In this document: piece after piece, positions 1 through 9,631 of the stretch
How the letters are laid out: each line of letters opens with the position of its first letter
How positions within the stretch are numbered: the stretch's first letter is position 1
Assembly (NCBI GenBank): GCA_027605045.1
Contig: JAQFWX010000048.1
Location: 218,691-282,690, forward strand
DNA: 64,000 nt
Reading direction: 5' to 3'
From: Phallus indusiatus
Lineage: Eukaryota > Basidiomycota > Agaricomycetes > Phallales > Phallaceae
Program-made: the position numbers and the translations under genes
Notes under the pieces: model-generated
Told to the model about the DNA's origin: nothing
What the model saw: only the letters and a program-made list of their open reading frames with translations
Databases searched by the model: none

Positions 1-282
1 ATAATCGACACAGCGATTTGATGTCCATGTATTTCGGATTTCCATAAGAGTCCGTCTGCCTATGCTAAGAATCTCGAGTTACACAATACTTTTTGGATCG
101 TTCTCTTCCGCTAGTGCCGAAATGTGGGTTAATCTGATTGCGGGGTTCAACGGATGGATGAACAGGCAGTCTTTCACTTACGATCAGCTGCGGCCAGAGG
201 CATCAGACCGAGGCCCGACGCGCCCGACCCTTAGAGCCACTCTCGCCCCGAAGTGGGAACTGTGACACTGTGACGTCACGTA
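1..282 (+). promoter_or_regulatory. Upstream region of DUG2-like copy I, with CRE-like site
   Basis: This is the 5' flank of DUG2-like copy I. It closely matches the stretch before copy VI (from about 46673) and, less closely, that before copy II. A perfect palindrome TGACGTCA lies at 271-278, the consensus half-site pair for ATF/CREB-type bZIP factors, and the same octamer stands before copies II and VI. In copy I the roughly 20 nt that normally separate this site from the start codon appear deleted. Binding is inferred from the motif only. Confidence 0.45.
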
Positions 283-2348
283 ATGGTCGCAGGCAGAACG
301 CGTTCAACATCAGCAAACGGCAGAAAACACTATTACAGGTGTTAATCAGTATGCGGTAAACACTGAGGTGAATCCTGATGATAATTACTAAGATCGACGG
401 TTTCATGGTGAGTTCATTCCGAGTTGATTTCCTTTTCTTTTCTCAAAAGATCATAGGATTGGCTGGTTGGTGAAATAGGCACGTTCTTCGTATACCTCAT
501 GAGAAGCACTATGCAAACGGGCACAGATACCCCATCCACCTCGCGACTCCGTCCTTTATTCATGTCCTGTTCCATCTCTGACACGGGCAACGTTTACTAC
601 GCCTCTGTCTACAAGCACTGCTCGACCCCTTGCCGCCTCGTCCGACTTGTACCCTTTACCATCACCTGACGAGTTCAATGTTAGGGTTGGCAGCAGATGG
701 GAAGCATATCTCTGCGGGCTGTCTCAAACTGGCAACGTTACATAATGTACGTGTCCAACAATGACACCGAGATTGAACAACTAGACTGATTAGTGTTTTT
801 CTTTATGTCTGAAGTCGGTGTACTTTCAAATAAAAACGACGATTCATGGGCACACAGGCAGCGTTAGCGATTGAATTTAAACGCGAATGGTTGTTCAGTT
901 CGTCAAGTCGTCATCACACTCTTGTTGGATCATTTTGAGTATCCCGCGAGCGACAGTACGGTCAGAATATGGTTCACGCGAAACCTCAAGGCCTCACTTG
1001 CTACCATATCCTTCACATCTCGACACTTCGGCAGGCGGAATAGTGTCATCCGCATCTTTACCTACACTCAGCGCACTCCATTTCGAGTGTACAAACAGTA
1101 GTTTACGTTGGTACACTGTCGAGGTTACCGCGGCGTTGCGCAGTGTCAGATGCAAGCCACCGAACTACCACAACCATCCCGTCTCCACTGTTACCACTAG
1201 ACAACCACCGCACTTCCTTCGACGAAAATAGGCAAAGGAGGAGATGGTGAATGGTGCAACCGGGACACCGGTTTAGCACTCGACCGCAAAAAAAATGGCA
1301 CCGATTTTTCGACAACACCCCCCATCTAGACCGTCCCGTTCTGTCCACCGCTCATTCAGCCACGCCGCAAATCCAATCAGAGTCCTTATCGCTAGCCATT
1401 CAATCGCACTCACCCGCATACTACTTGACGTGTTATTTAAGTTCTTTCTCAAAATATCATCCATTCAACTCATTACGGTTAATGTAAATATCTATTGCAT
1501 GACACTGCTTCCTAGCCCATCGAAGGCACAACTAACTGACAACACTGGGAAAAAAAAATCAGGCTGCTACTCATGTTGGATTTATTCTATCCTCCAATCA
1601 CGTGATTATGTCCTTTGCAGCCGTCTTTATTGCCATTTAAACCATTTCAACTACATCCACATCCAGAACAAGAAGAAAAGAAGACCGATGATCGTGGTGG
1701 GGAAGTCAAGTCTACAAATGAGTCATGTCTTATCGGTGGAAATGACAACGATGTCAAGGTGCGTGTTTTTTTCACTCATTTAAGTGTTATGTTGGATTGA
1801 GTTGAGGCGTTTAATGGGAAATTAATAATAGTAGTTCGTTCACTACGTGCGGATATCTTAATGCGGACGGAACATATATACATGGTAATTAAACCTCGAC
1901 TTTCTCACCTTCATGATTGAAAATTAACCGACTTCCGTTATCCAGACCCACTCATTAAATCACCTTTATCTTTTGTTGATATTCAAGTTCTGTCGGTAAG
2001 CAGCAGCGAACAACATAGGGAGGATTGTAGACAGGTTGGGATACGGCTCAAGCGTTGTTTAACACCTTGCTCGGCGCTGATGCTAAAATGATAAGGTGAC
2101 GGTGGAAACACCTCGCAAACTTGGAATTGACCGAACTTTGTTTGATTTGGGTGTGCTTCTTTTTTTTAGATCGCGACTGGACAAGGAAAAAATCCGCTTG
2201 TGTTAGCGACATTTAAAGGAGTAGTAACGTCATCCGATAAACCTAAATCACGTATGGAAACGTGTGCCCTCGTCTCCCTTTTGTTTTTCTGAATTTGGAA
2301 CATTAGGCACTACGACGTGATATCAGCTGCACGCAGATCATGGAGACG

Positions 2349-2558
2349 TAGACTCGAACCCAGCCCCTACTTCCCACGGCTGGCAGCGCGAGCCTACGTC
2401 AGTAGGGACTAGGGACTGGGAGAAAATATGCGGAAGCATAGGGAAAGCCGCGAGCGCTTGAGCTCTTGAGTTTCGAGGACTTTGCGAAATTCAGCTTCGT
2501 CGCATCAACAGGACGTGGTCTCCCAGCCGTGGGAAAGTAGGGGCTGGGTTCGAGTCTA
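2349..2558. mobile_element. 210-bp Mutator-like MITE inside the M20 exon of copy I
   Basis: A non-coding insertion with long terminal inverted repeats. The left end begins TAGACTCGAACCCAGCCCCT and the right end is its reverse complement over about 34 bp with one indel. It is flanked by ATGGAGACG (2340-2348) and ATGGAAACG (2559-2567), a 9-bp target duplication with one mismatch, a length typical of Mutator-like elements. It splits the peptidase exon between the GHYDVIS region and the CPFEL block, which would be nearly adjacent without it. No transposase is present, so it needs a partner to move. Confidence 0.65.
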
Positions 2559-3476
2559 ATGGAAACGTGCCCGTTCGAATTGAACGGAACGAATAGGTAT
2601 CTATACGAATGTGGTGGTGTGTCGGATAATAAAGGATTTATTTTTGCTGTTGCGTATGCTGCGTCGGATTTGCTGAGAAAACGTTTGTTAGGGTGTGAGG
2701 TTGTGTTTTTGGTTAAGGGAGAGGAGAAGGCGTGGAGTGAGGCGTTCGAAAGCGTTGTTAAAGAATATAAGGTGAGAAGGTTAACCTTCTCTGGGATTTA
2801 ATTGACGCTAATGATTGGGTAGGAATCTACTGGAGAGATTGATGCTTTGTAAGCCAGGTAAGATGAAGTTTTATTGGATGGGTGACTGGCCTGACCTGAT
2901 TTTGAATGTAGTAATTCACCATGCATCACGTATGGGTTGCGAGGTGTTGTGCATGGTATTAGCAGTTGACGTATTCAATTCGAGACCTGATTGCATTTGG
3001 GCGTTGAAAGTGGCAGTGTTGATGAACCTTCAATCAATATGTGATGTGTATGCTTTGTTCAGTAATTGATTTTGATATATGCTACCTGTTGACCTGGTTT
3101 CGTTATGGTGAAGATACTGCCTGGAAACTTACGCCAGTATTCTGTATGTCACTCGCTCTTTCTTCCCGGCAGTTCAACTCAGTTCAATTTTTTTCATTAT
3201 CAAACAACATGTTCATCAGCGTAACAAAAGCCGAAGAGGAAATATTCGCACTCTTATCGGCTCTAACAAATAAACCCACCGAATCGCTTTCGTCGCGATG
3301 GCGTGAGCCTGGTTTGAGTATGCACAGCGTTGAAGTGATGTCTGGTCCCGGAAGTGCGTGCGCCATTGTTTTCACGAGAAAACAATGTGGTTAATCCTTA
3401 TTCGTAGATTCCAATGCGATACCGGCTGGCGCCCGTGCCGAAATGTTCATTCGGGTTGTATCAGATCAGGAACTAA

Positions 3477-3828
3477 TGTGAGGGAGCGTAGCTCCCTACG
3501 CGTGTTTGCTTAGCGCTCGTCGGAGTCTATTTTTACTCATCCTTTGTTCGCGTCCACTTCGTGGACACTCCTTTCTTTCGTCATTTCTATGCTGTTCCTT
3601 TATCTTTCCTTCCTTTATTCTCATTTCTTTATCTCTTCCTTTATGTTATGCTTCGTTTATTTGACTTAGTCTACCTGTATTTAACCCCTCCTCATTTTCA
3701 TATAGATCATCGTATTATCTTCCAGCTGTCAGGGCTTAGGCCTTCACTTGAGATTTAGCGGTCATTTCTTTCGAGCGATTTATCGTATCACTGACGTCTT
3801 TTGCTGTTAGCGCAGCACGCCGTCTTAT
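3477..3828. mobile_element. 352-bp insertion flanked by ACTAA, class unknown
   Basis: The copy VI paralogue near 49077-49137 runs straight from the VxxDQ-like coding stretch into AAAGACGGTG, while here 352 bp intervene. The pentamer ACTAA stands on both sides (3472-3476 and 3829-3833), suggesting a 5-bp target duplication. The insert starts TGTGAGGGAGCG with a short hairpin (GGGAGCGTAGCTCCC) and has a pyrimidine-rich centre, but it does not end in CA, so it is not a clear solo LTR. No open frame of note. Confidence 0.4.
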
Positions 3829-4300
3829 ACTAAAGACGGTGGGGAGCACTTGTGTCGCACGTTAAAGAGAGTTCCGAAAAACTCCGGTCTAGCAATACTC
3901 TTCAAGTACGGTCCCACCTCTTCTCAAATCGTTTAAATTACATGGATGCTGATAGTATTTCGGGATAAGTTAGTATTGATAGAATGGCTGATTGGTGGTT
4001 AGGGAATTTGAAAAGTTGGTATTTGAAAATTCTTGAACTTGAGGGGGGGTGATGGATTAGCGGTATCATCACCGGGGGGTGTCTCTGATTATGTCGGGGG
4101 TGTCCTTCATCCGAATGTGAGTCCGAATCACCTCACATGCGGCTCTGTAGGCCTCTGTTACCGCAGAGCGGAGTTTTACACCGTGCTAGATTACTAATGC
4201 AGTTCATTTCGAATGTGCGCATATTTGAAATCCTTCCACCAGCAAGTGGCTCAGTTGCGAGACAGGAATACTGGGTCGAGGGCTATATATAAAAATTTTA

Positions 4301-4673
4301 AGATGAGCGCCAGTTGTTTTGCTCTCGTTGATATGATATTTGTTTTCCCTGGAGGACTCCGATGATGAGAACGCATTTGACTCAATGAAAATCTTTTTTT
4401 TTACCATAGCACTTGAGTGCCTATTTCGGCGAATAGCTCCTTTCAATTGACAATCTGTTGATACTGTACAGCTGTAACCATCACATTCCATGAACAGCCT
4501 TGTTCAAATTTCAAGAGAGAGAGGCTCTGATGTGTGATGATGGAAATGGCTTGGTCTATAATTCAAATATCATATATAAAGACACTTTTCATGTTAGTAA
4601 AAATTACAGATTCTCAGCACTGAGGTTAATTACTTTAACTCACAATTGCTATATCATTTACCCTCTCCATATC
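4301..4673 (+). promoter_or_regulatory. 5' flank of membrane-protein copy A with TATA box
   Basis: This stretch is related to the regions before copies E and F. A TATATAAA box lies at about 4573-4580, roughly 95 nt before the copy A start codon; copy E has TATATAAGG at the matching place (about 44647) and copy F a weaker ATATTTAAG (about 54730). The block also shares the phrase TTTGACTCAATGAA (near 4376) with copy E's flank. No gene is recognised in it. Confidence 0.4.
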
Positions 4674-5363
4674 ATGAACAGCACAAATACCGTTGTAAAT
4701 CCTTTAACTGCGAAGATTATTCAAGAGGTATCTAATTAGTATGCGTCAATTTGTTTTTATGCCTGTCATTGCATCTGATACAATTATGTGATTAGCTATG
4801 TTTTCAACTCGATTCTTTTCAGTGCAGCAGGTGAGCAACACAACATCATAAGAAAGCCTTACCAATTAAGACAAAAAACATCTAGCATTTAGTTTATATA
4901 CTACTCTGATATCATTCTTTCAAGAAAAAGAGCATATATGGTCTAGGCCATTCAGTTTGCCTACATTATTGTACATCTTTGCAAGATATGGAAATTTACT
5001 GGTCGCGGGACTTAACCTCTTAGTAGAGTTTACTTCAGTATGTTATTACACATAGTCATTGTTGTGTAAATCTCAATTTCTTGAAGTACAGAAGGTAAAA
5101 ATTCCAATACATAGCTTGAATTCACTGAAATCACGGAAACCTCATAAAGAACTTGTGACATACTCGCTGATGTAGGAGATATTTTAGTTGTTTTTACATA
5201 TGCTGGTGTTCAAGGTCTGTGTTTCAGCATTTACCTATGTCGAAATCCGTATAATACAGATATCAGGTTTATTGGCCGTTCGAGCATATTCAATATGCAA
5301 AGGAAATAAAGTTCTCAGTTCAGCTTTGGCGATTTGCCTTTTTTCTTACTTGGGTTTGGAGTT

Positions 5364-5368
5364 GTATG
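5364..5368. repeat. Target-site duplication GTATG (left)
   Basis: GTATG directly precedes the left LTR and recurs at 11367-11371 directly after the right LTR. It shows a 5-bp staggered cut by the integrase and that both ends belong to one insertion. Confidence 0.95.
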
Positions 5369-5720
5369 TGTTAGGGCGACTCAGGGCACACACCTAGAGG
5401 AGGGAAAACCTAAGATCTATTGGGGGGCAGCGACTAACTACTCACCTAGAGGAGGGAAAACCTAAGAGAACAAGCTTAGGTATCCCCCTCTAGGGAAAAC
5501 GCATATAAGTACAGGATATGAGGCGCCCGACTGATCCCCATGGGATCCGAGGAGATACAAACAGAAATCGAAAGAAATCGAAGAGATCGGGAAATCGAGA
5601 AAACGGTGAAAATAGTGGAAACGACAAAATACGGGAAATGAAGGAAATCGAAGTGCGAGATGAAATCGAAAGAAATCGAAGAAATCGAATAATAGGGCGA
5701 GGCGCTAGCGTACTGTAACA
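5369..5720 (-). repeat. 3' LTR of the gypsy element
   Basis: 352 bp, apparently identical to 11015-11366. It contains a 25-bp internal direct repeat (5391-5415 and 5443-5467, beginning CACCTAGAGGAGGG) and many repeats of the GAAATCGAA type. In element sense this is the downstream LTR and should supply the polyadenylation site. Confidence 0.95.
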
Positions 5721-5735
5721 CCACCCCCCCCTTCA
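5721..5735 (-). other. Polypurine tract of the gypsy element
   Basis: In element sense the bases just before the 3' LTR read GAAGGGGGGGGTGG, a purine run with a single T abutting the LTR. This is the usual primer for plus-strand DNA synthesis in LTR retrotransposons. Confidence 0.8.
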
Positions 5736-5762
5736 ACAAGGCGGCGACCCGACGCCTGACAC

Positions 5763-8700
5763 TTAACTATTAGGACGCGGGAGGAAAATAAGACCGCCAA
5801 TCGTTCGAGGCGCGTTCGGATGAGATCGGTAGAAATCTTGTATGAGATCGTGTGCCGCAACATCTTTCTCTGGGACCCATTGGTCATGCTCTGGACCATA
5901 GCCCTCCCATCTAACCTTGAACTCCAGACGTCGACGGAAAACACGACTATCCAGTATTTCTTCAACCACGTAGTGCTCACCATCGTCGCGAATCTCCGGG
6001 GGTGGAGGAGGCTTAGAACGACAACCTGGTATGCTGTCTGGCACCATTGGTTTCAACTTACTGACGTGGAATACAGGGTGAATTCGAGACATCGATTTCG
6101 GTAGAACGAGTCGATACGCTCGAGTTCCGATTTTTGCTGCAATGGGAAAGGGGCCCAGAAAACGATGCGATAACTTGGCCGATGGACGAGTGGTCTTGAT
6201 GTCGCTAGCATCTAGATAAACCTTGTCTCCAGATTTGTAGTCAGGTGCCGGTAAATGTTTACGATCATAGTACTTAGCCATGTCGTCCTTAGCCTTAAGA
6301 ATCGCAGCATGAGCTTCCTCCCAAGAACGAGACATCCTATCTTTGAAATCATTAACCGATTCGATCTTCGATTCGGTCGAACGCGGTTCGAAACCCATTC
6401 GAGGATGGCGACCAGTGTCGAGCTCGAAAGGCGTAGCTTGAGTGGCCGAATGAACATGATTGTTATATGCGAACTCAGCCATGGGTAGTAGTCGATCCCA
6501 ATCGTCTTGGCGTTCGGAGGTAAAGATACGGAGATACTGCTCTACTTCAGCATTAGCTCGCTCCGTCTGACCATCGGTTTGGGGGTGGTATGCAGTGGAG
6601 CGTGCGAGCCGAATACCGAGTAGTCGAGAGAGTTCTTGGGTAAAACGAGACGAGAACTGAGGTCCACGATCCGATATGATCTTCTCGGGTAATCCGTGCA
6701 ATTTCCAGACGTGTTGGAGATACAGATACGCAAGGCCAGAAGCGTCAACAGTAGTAAACATCGGGACGAAGTGAACCCGTTTTGTCAGCGAATCTACTAC
6801 CGAAAGAATTGCATCATAACCATTCGATTCCGGGAGTTCGACGACGAAATCGACCGATATGAATTGCCAAGGTCGATTTGGAGTTTCGGTAGGTTGCAAT
6901 TCACCATACGGAGCGTGTCGAGAAGGTTTCGTACGCATACAAGCGTCACAAGCCTCTACATACCGCTGTACATATCTAGAGATCCCAGGCCACCAAAAGG
7001 TTCGCGATACCAGTTCTAGCGTTTTAAATCGACCTGGGTGACCCGCGAGTTTGGTGTCATGGTGTCGTTGGAGGATTTCTCGACGCAGATCGTCCACTTC
7101 GGGAACATAAATCTTCCCTCGGTAGTAAATGACGTCTTGATCTTCAGCCCATTCACTGGTGTGAACCGATCTCCCACCTATCGCCTTGAGGGATTCGATG
7201 GCTTTCGAGACGCTATCTTCTCGTTTGCCTTCTCTGTTCGCTTTCCGTATCTGGCCTAAGAACTCGTCCTCCTCCCCTCTAAGGCGGAATGTTTGCATGG
7301 CGTTGATCGCGAACATTTCGGGTCGGATTAGGGTGATACCTTGATTGTCGAACTTTCCCGAACCATGATCAGCACGACGCGACAGACCGTCAGGCTTACC
7401 CATTGATTTGCCCGGTATATGCCGCAGGGTGAAATCGAAACGAGCGAGATAAACCGACCAACGAGCTTGTCTACGATTTAGATTACGAGCCGTCATAAAA
7501 TACTCCAGGTTTTTGTGATCCGTGCGAATGTCAATCGGATGGGTCGCACCTTCTAAAAAGTGTCGCCATTCTTCCAATGCCCGAATGATGGCCAGCATCT
7601 CTTTGTTGTGGATTTCGTAATTTCGCTCCACTGGGCTCAGAGCCTTCGAAAAGAAGGCTACTGGGTGCCATTTGTTGTCCTCGAGAGAAGGCTGAGACAA
7701 AACGGCACCTGTTGCAAAGTCAGAGCTGTCAGCTTCCACTCGGTAAGGTTTCGATGGATCGGGAATCGCAAGAACCGGTGCAGAGGTCATTGCCGATTTC
7801 AGAGAATTGAAAGCTCGTTGACAGGTGTCGGACCAGATAAACGGAACTTCTTTCTTGGTGAGACCAAACAAGGGGACGGCGACCAGCGAGAAATCTTTGA
7901 TAAATCGACGATAGAAGTTCGCGAAACCTAAGAACGACTGAACTTCGGTAACGTTCTTTGGGATTGGCCAATCCCTAACACCCGACACTTTCGCGGGATC
8001 CATTTCAACAGTGTTCTCGGAAATGACCAGACCTAAATACTCGATCTTAGTACAGCAGAATTCGCATTTCTCAGCCTTGAGATAGAGTTTATGCTCCCTT
8101 AGTCGTTCCAAGACACGGCGTGTGATGCGATCGTGTTCTTCTTTTGTTCTCGTATAGATCAAGATATCGTCGATATAGACAGCCACGACCCCTTCCGTGA
8201 TCATGTCCTCGAAGATCTCGTTCATCATCGTCTGGAAGGTCGCCGGACTATTAGTTAAACCAAAGAACATGACCAAGGGCTCGAACAATCCTCGATTTGT
8301 GCGAAACGCTGCTTTCCACTCATCGCCTTCTTTAATGCGAACGTTGTTGTATCCCCATCTAACATCGAGTTTCGTGAAGTACTTCGCGCCCCTTAATTTG
8401 TTCACGAGTTCGGGGATTAAAGGTAATGGGTATCGATTTTTGATGGTCATCGCGTTGAGAGCCCGATAGTCCTGAATAAGTCGTAGGGAGCCATCCTTCT
8501 TCTTGATAAAGAAGACCGGGGAAGCCATGGGTGATTTCGAGGGGCGGATTCGACCCGAACGAAGATTCTCTTCCAAAAACGCATCGAGTTCTTTCTGTTC
8601 GTTAGGCGACAGAGGGTACACCTTGCAAAACTTGGGATCTGAATCGGGTAAAAGCTCTATTGCATGATCCCATTTCTTTGGAGGAGGCAGGGAATCGAAA

Positions 8701-9590
8701 GATTCTTTCGCGAAGACGTCTTCGAAATCGTGGAACATTTCGGGAACGATCTCTCGAAATCCAGATTTGGGTGCATCCCTCGTATTGTTCGCATGCGCCT
8801 GAGCCAACCGCTGTGAGATGGTTTCGGTTGCTCTGACACGGCATTCGTCCAGGGATTCTGAATTAAGGGAAACCGCGAATAATCGATCACCTTCTTCTGG
8901 GTGAAACTCGTCTTCCACATTCACGAGATCTGGCATATCTGGATCAGTGGATTCAGTTTCGTCCAGGGAAACGGGAGGGATCGCTCGAACTGAACGCAGG
9001 AAACGTTTCGGGCCTTTCTTTTCAGTAGAAGGCGGTCTACAAGATCGACATTCGGGATTACACCGGGTTAACTCGACCTCTCCAGTCGAGTAGTCGATTA
9101 CCGGGTTGTGAGCCTTGAACCAGGGTAGTCCCAGCAACACTGGATATTTGCCGAGGGCGGTGACGGCAAACATGACACGTTCGGAATGGGTTTGATATCG
9201 CATCACCAGGTCCACTACATGCGTGATATTTCCCGCCTGATTGGGAGTACCATCAACATTGAAAACGGGAATCGGTTTCGGTAGTCGAATCTTCGGGAGC
9301 CGATTCTTCTCGACAAAGTCCTGATCGAGGAACATCCCACTAGCACCAGTGTCGAGCATCGCCTTCGAGTGAATGAGATCGCCTGTATCGGCGCTCTGAA
9401 GTTCTACATCGATCTCGAGCTTCTGAGTGCCGGCAGTGGCATTGAGACGGTATTCGCGTGGAATTCGCTTGCGTCTTCCAATCGAAAGGCGACGAGGACC
9501 AGGGATCAGAGGGTTCGAGAGAGGAATGGATGCATCAGAGTCAATAGAATTCGAATCAGAAATTTCATTGCACTTGTCTTCTATGTACAA
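5763..9590 (-). CDS. pol: Gypsy Pol polyprotein (protease, RT, RNase H, integrase, chromodomain)
   Basis: A 1275-residue open frame. Aspartic protease motif DTGAS is at about residues 80-84; reverse transcriptase follows at about 340-510 with LDVRWGYNNV and the catalytic YIDD (about 472-475). RNase H is at about 600-700 (ADSSDFATGAVL, NKEMLAI, DHKNLEYF). The integrase starts with an H-H-C-C zinc finger (HHDTKLAGH to CDACMRTK) and has a DDE core including SDRGPQF and the Glu in ERANAEVE. A C-terminal chromodomain (VVEEILDSR, KVRWEGYGPEHDQWVP) should guide integration to marked chromatin. The listed start is a TTG; no ATG occurs in this frame before the protease, and the frame stays open back to 9659, overlapping gag by 25 nt in the -1 frame. 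Pol is therefore probably made as a Gag-Pol fusion. No internal stop. Confidence 0.93.
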   Translation of the reverse strand: MYIEDKCNEISDSNSIDSDASIPLSNPLIPGPRRLSIGRRKRIPREYRLNATAGTQKLEIDVELQSADTGDLIHSKAMLDTGASGMFLDQDFVEKNRLPKIRLPKPIPVFNVDGTPNQAGNITHVVDLVMRYQTHSERVMFAVTALGKYPVLLGLPWFKAHNPVIDYSTGEVELTRCNPECRSCRPPSTEKKGPKRFLRSVRAIPPVSLDETESTDPDMPDLVNVEDEFHPEEGDRLFAVSLNSESLDECRVRATETISQRLAQAHANNTRDAPKSGFREIVPEMFHDFEDVFAKESFDSLPPPKKWDHAIELLPDSDPKFCKVYPLSPNEQKELDAFLEENLRSGRIRPSKSPMASPVFFIKKKDGSLRLIQDYRALNAMTIKNRYPLPLIPELVNKLRGAKYFTKLDVRWGYNNVRIKEGDEWKAAFRTNRGLFEPLVMFFGLTNSPATFQTMMNEIFEDMITEGVVAVYIDDILIYTRTKEEHDRITRRVLERLREHKLYLKAEKCEFCCTKIEYLGLVISENTVEMDPAKVSGVRDWPIPKNVTEVQSFLGFANFYRRFIKDFSLVAVPLFGLTKKEVPFIWSDTCQRAFNSLKSAMTSAPVLAIPDPSKPYRVEADSSDFATGAVLSQPSLEDNKWHPVAFFSKALSPVERNYEIHNKEMLAIIRALEEWRHFLEGATHPIDIRTDHKNLEYFMTARNLNRRQARWSVYLARFDFTLRHIPGKSMGKPDGLSRRADHGSGKFDNQGITLIRPEMFAINAMQTFRLRGEEDEFLGQIRKANREGKREDSVSKAIESLKAIGGRSVHTSEWAEDQDVIYYRGKIYVPEVDDLRREILQRHHDTKLAGHPGRFKTLELVSRTFWWPGISRYVQRYVEACDACMRTKPSRHAPYGELQPTETPNRPWQFISVDFVVELPESNGYDAILSVVDSLTKRVHFVPMFTTVDASGLAYLYLQHVWKLHGLPEKIISDRGPQFSSRFTQELSRLLGIRLARSTAYHPQTDGQTERANAEVEQYLRIFTSERQDDWDRLLPMAEFAYNNHVHSATQATPFELDTGRHPRMGFEPRSTESKIESVNDFKDRMSRSWEEAHAAILKAKDDMAKYYDRKHLPAPDYKSGDKVYLDASDIKTTRPSAKLSHRFLGPFPIAAKIGTRAYRLVLPKSMSRIHPVFHVSKLKPMVPDSIPGCRSKPPPPPEIRDDGEHYVVEEILDSRVFRRRLEFKVRWEGYGPEHDQWVPEKDVAAHDLIQDFYRSHPNAPRTIGGLIFLPRPNS

Positions 9591-9631
9591 TACATCGAAT
9601 CTATTTGACGTTGGCAGTGAGGGCGCATCCC

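Larger units (their letters stand above)
283..4300 (+). pseudogene. DUG2: DUG2-like WD40/M20 peptidase pseudogene, copy I
   Basis: This is a broken copy of a protein with an N-terminal WD40 propeller and a C-terminal M20 metallopeptidase domain, the layout of fungal Dug2, a cytosolic subunit of the glutathione-degrading complex. WD40 pieces are readable in shifting frames at 676-1780, ending in a GGNDNDVKV strand near 1735-1757. The M20 part shows EQHREDCRQ (about 2010), KNPLVLATFKG (2183-2222), the metal-ligand motif GHYDVIS (2307-2327), SDNKG (2621-2637) and the catalytic-Glu region GEE (about 2720). A later block near 3235-3355 reads LLSALTNKPTESL then RWREPGLSMHSVEV. Frames change repeatedly, a WD repeat is missing near 1550, and insertions at 2349-2558 and 3477-3828 interrupt it. 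The family assignment rests on remembered motifs, so an alignment would be decisive. Confidence 0.65.

Noticed and set aside
2540..2560. tRNA B-box (GGTTCGAGTCT) suggesting a tRNA or SINE
   Set aside because: The match lies in the inverted repeat of the Mutator-like element, and no A-box or cloverleaf was found around it.
3477..3828. Solo LTR of the gypsy element
   Set aside because: Although also 352 bp, its sequence is unrelated to the LTRs at 5369 and 11015.
5060..5100. A second 8-nt microexon (for example TACAGAAG in copy A, CCCGGAAG in copy D)
   Set aside because: It has tempting borders in A, D and E, but including it would shift the frame before the next membrane exon in D and G, while skipping it keeps the frame.
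5518..5718. 66-codon ORF in each LTR
   Set aside because: It is built of repeated GAAATCGAA triplets in the LTR and lies antisense to the element; a composition effect.
9588..9590. TTG as the true start of Pol
   Set aside because: The frame is open further upstream into gag and there is no sign that initiation occurs at TTG; a frameshift fusion fits better.
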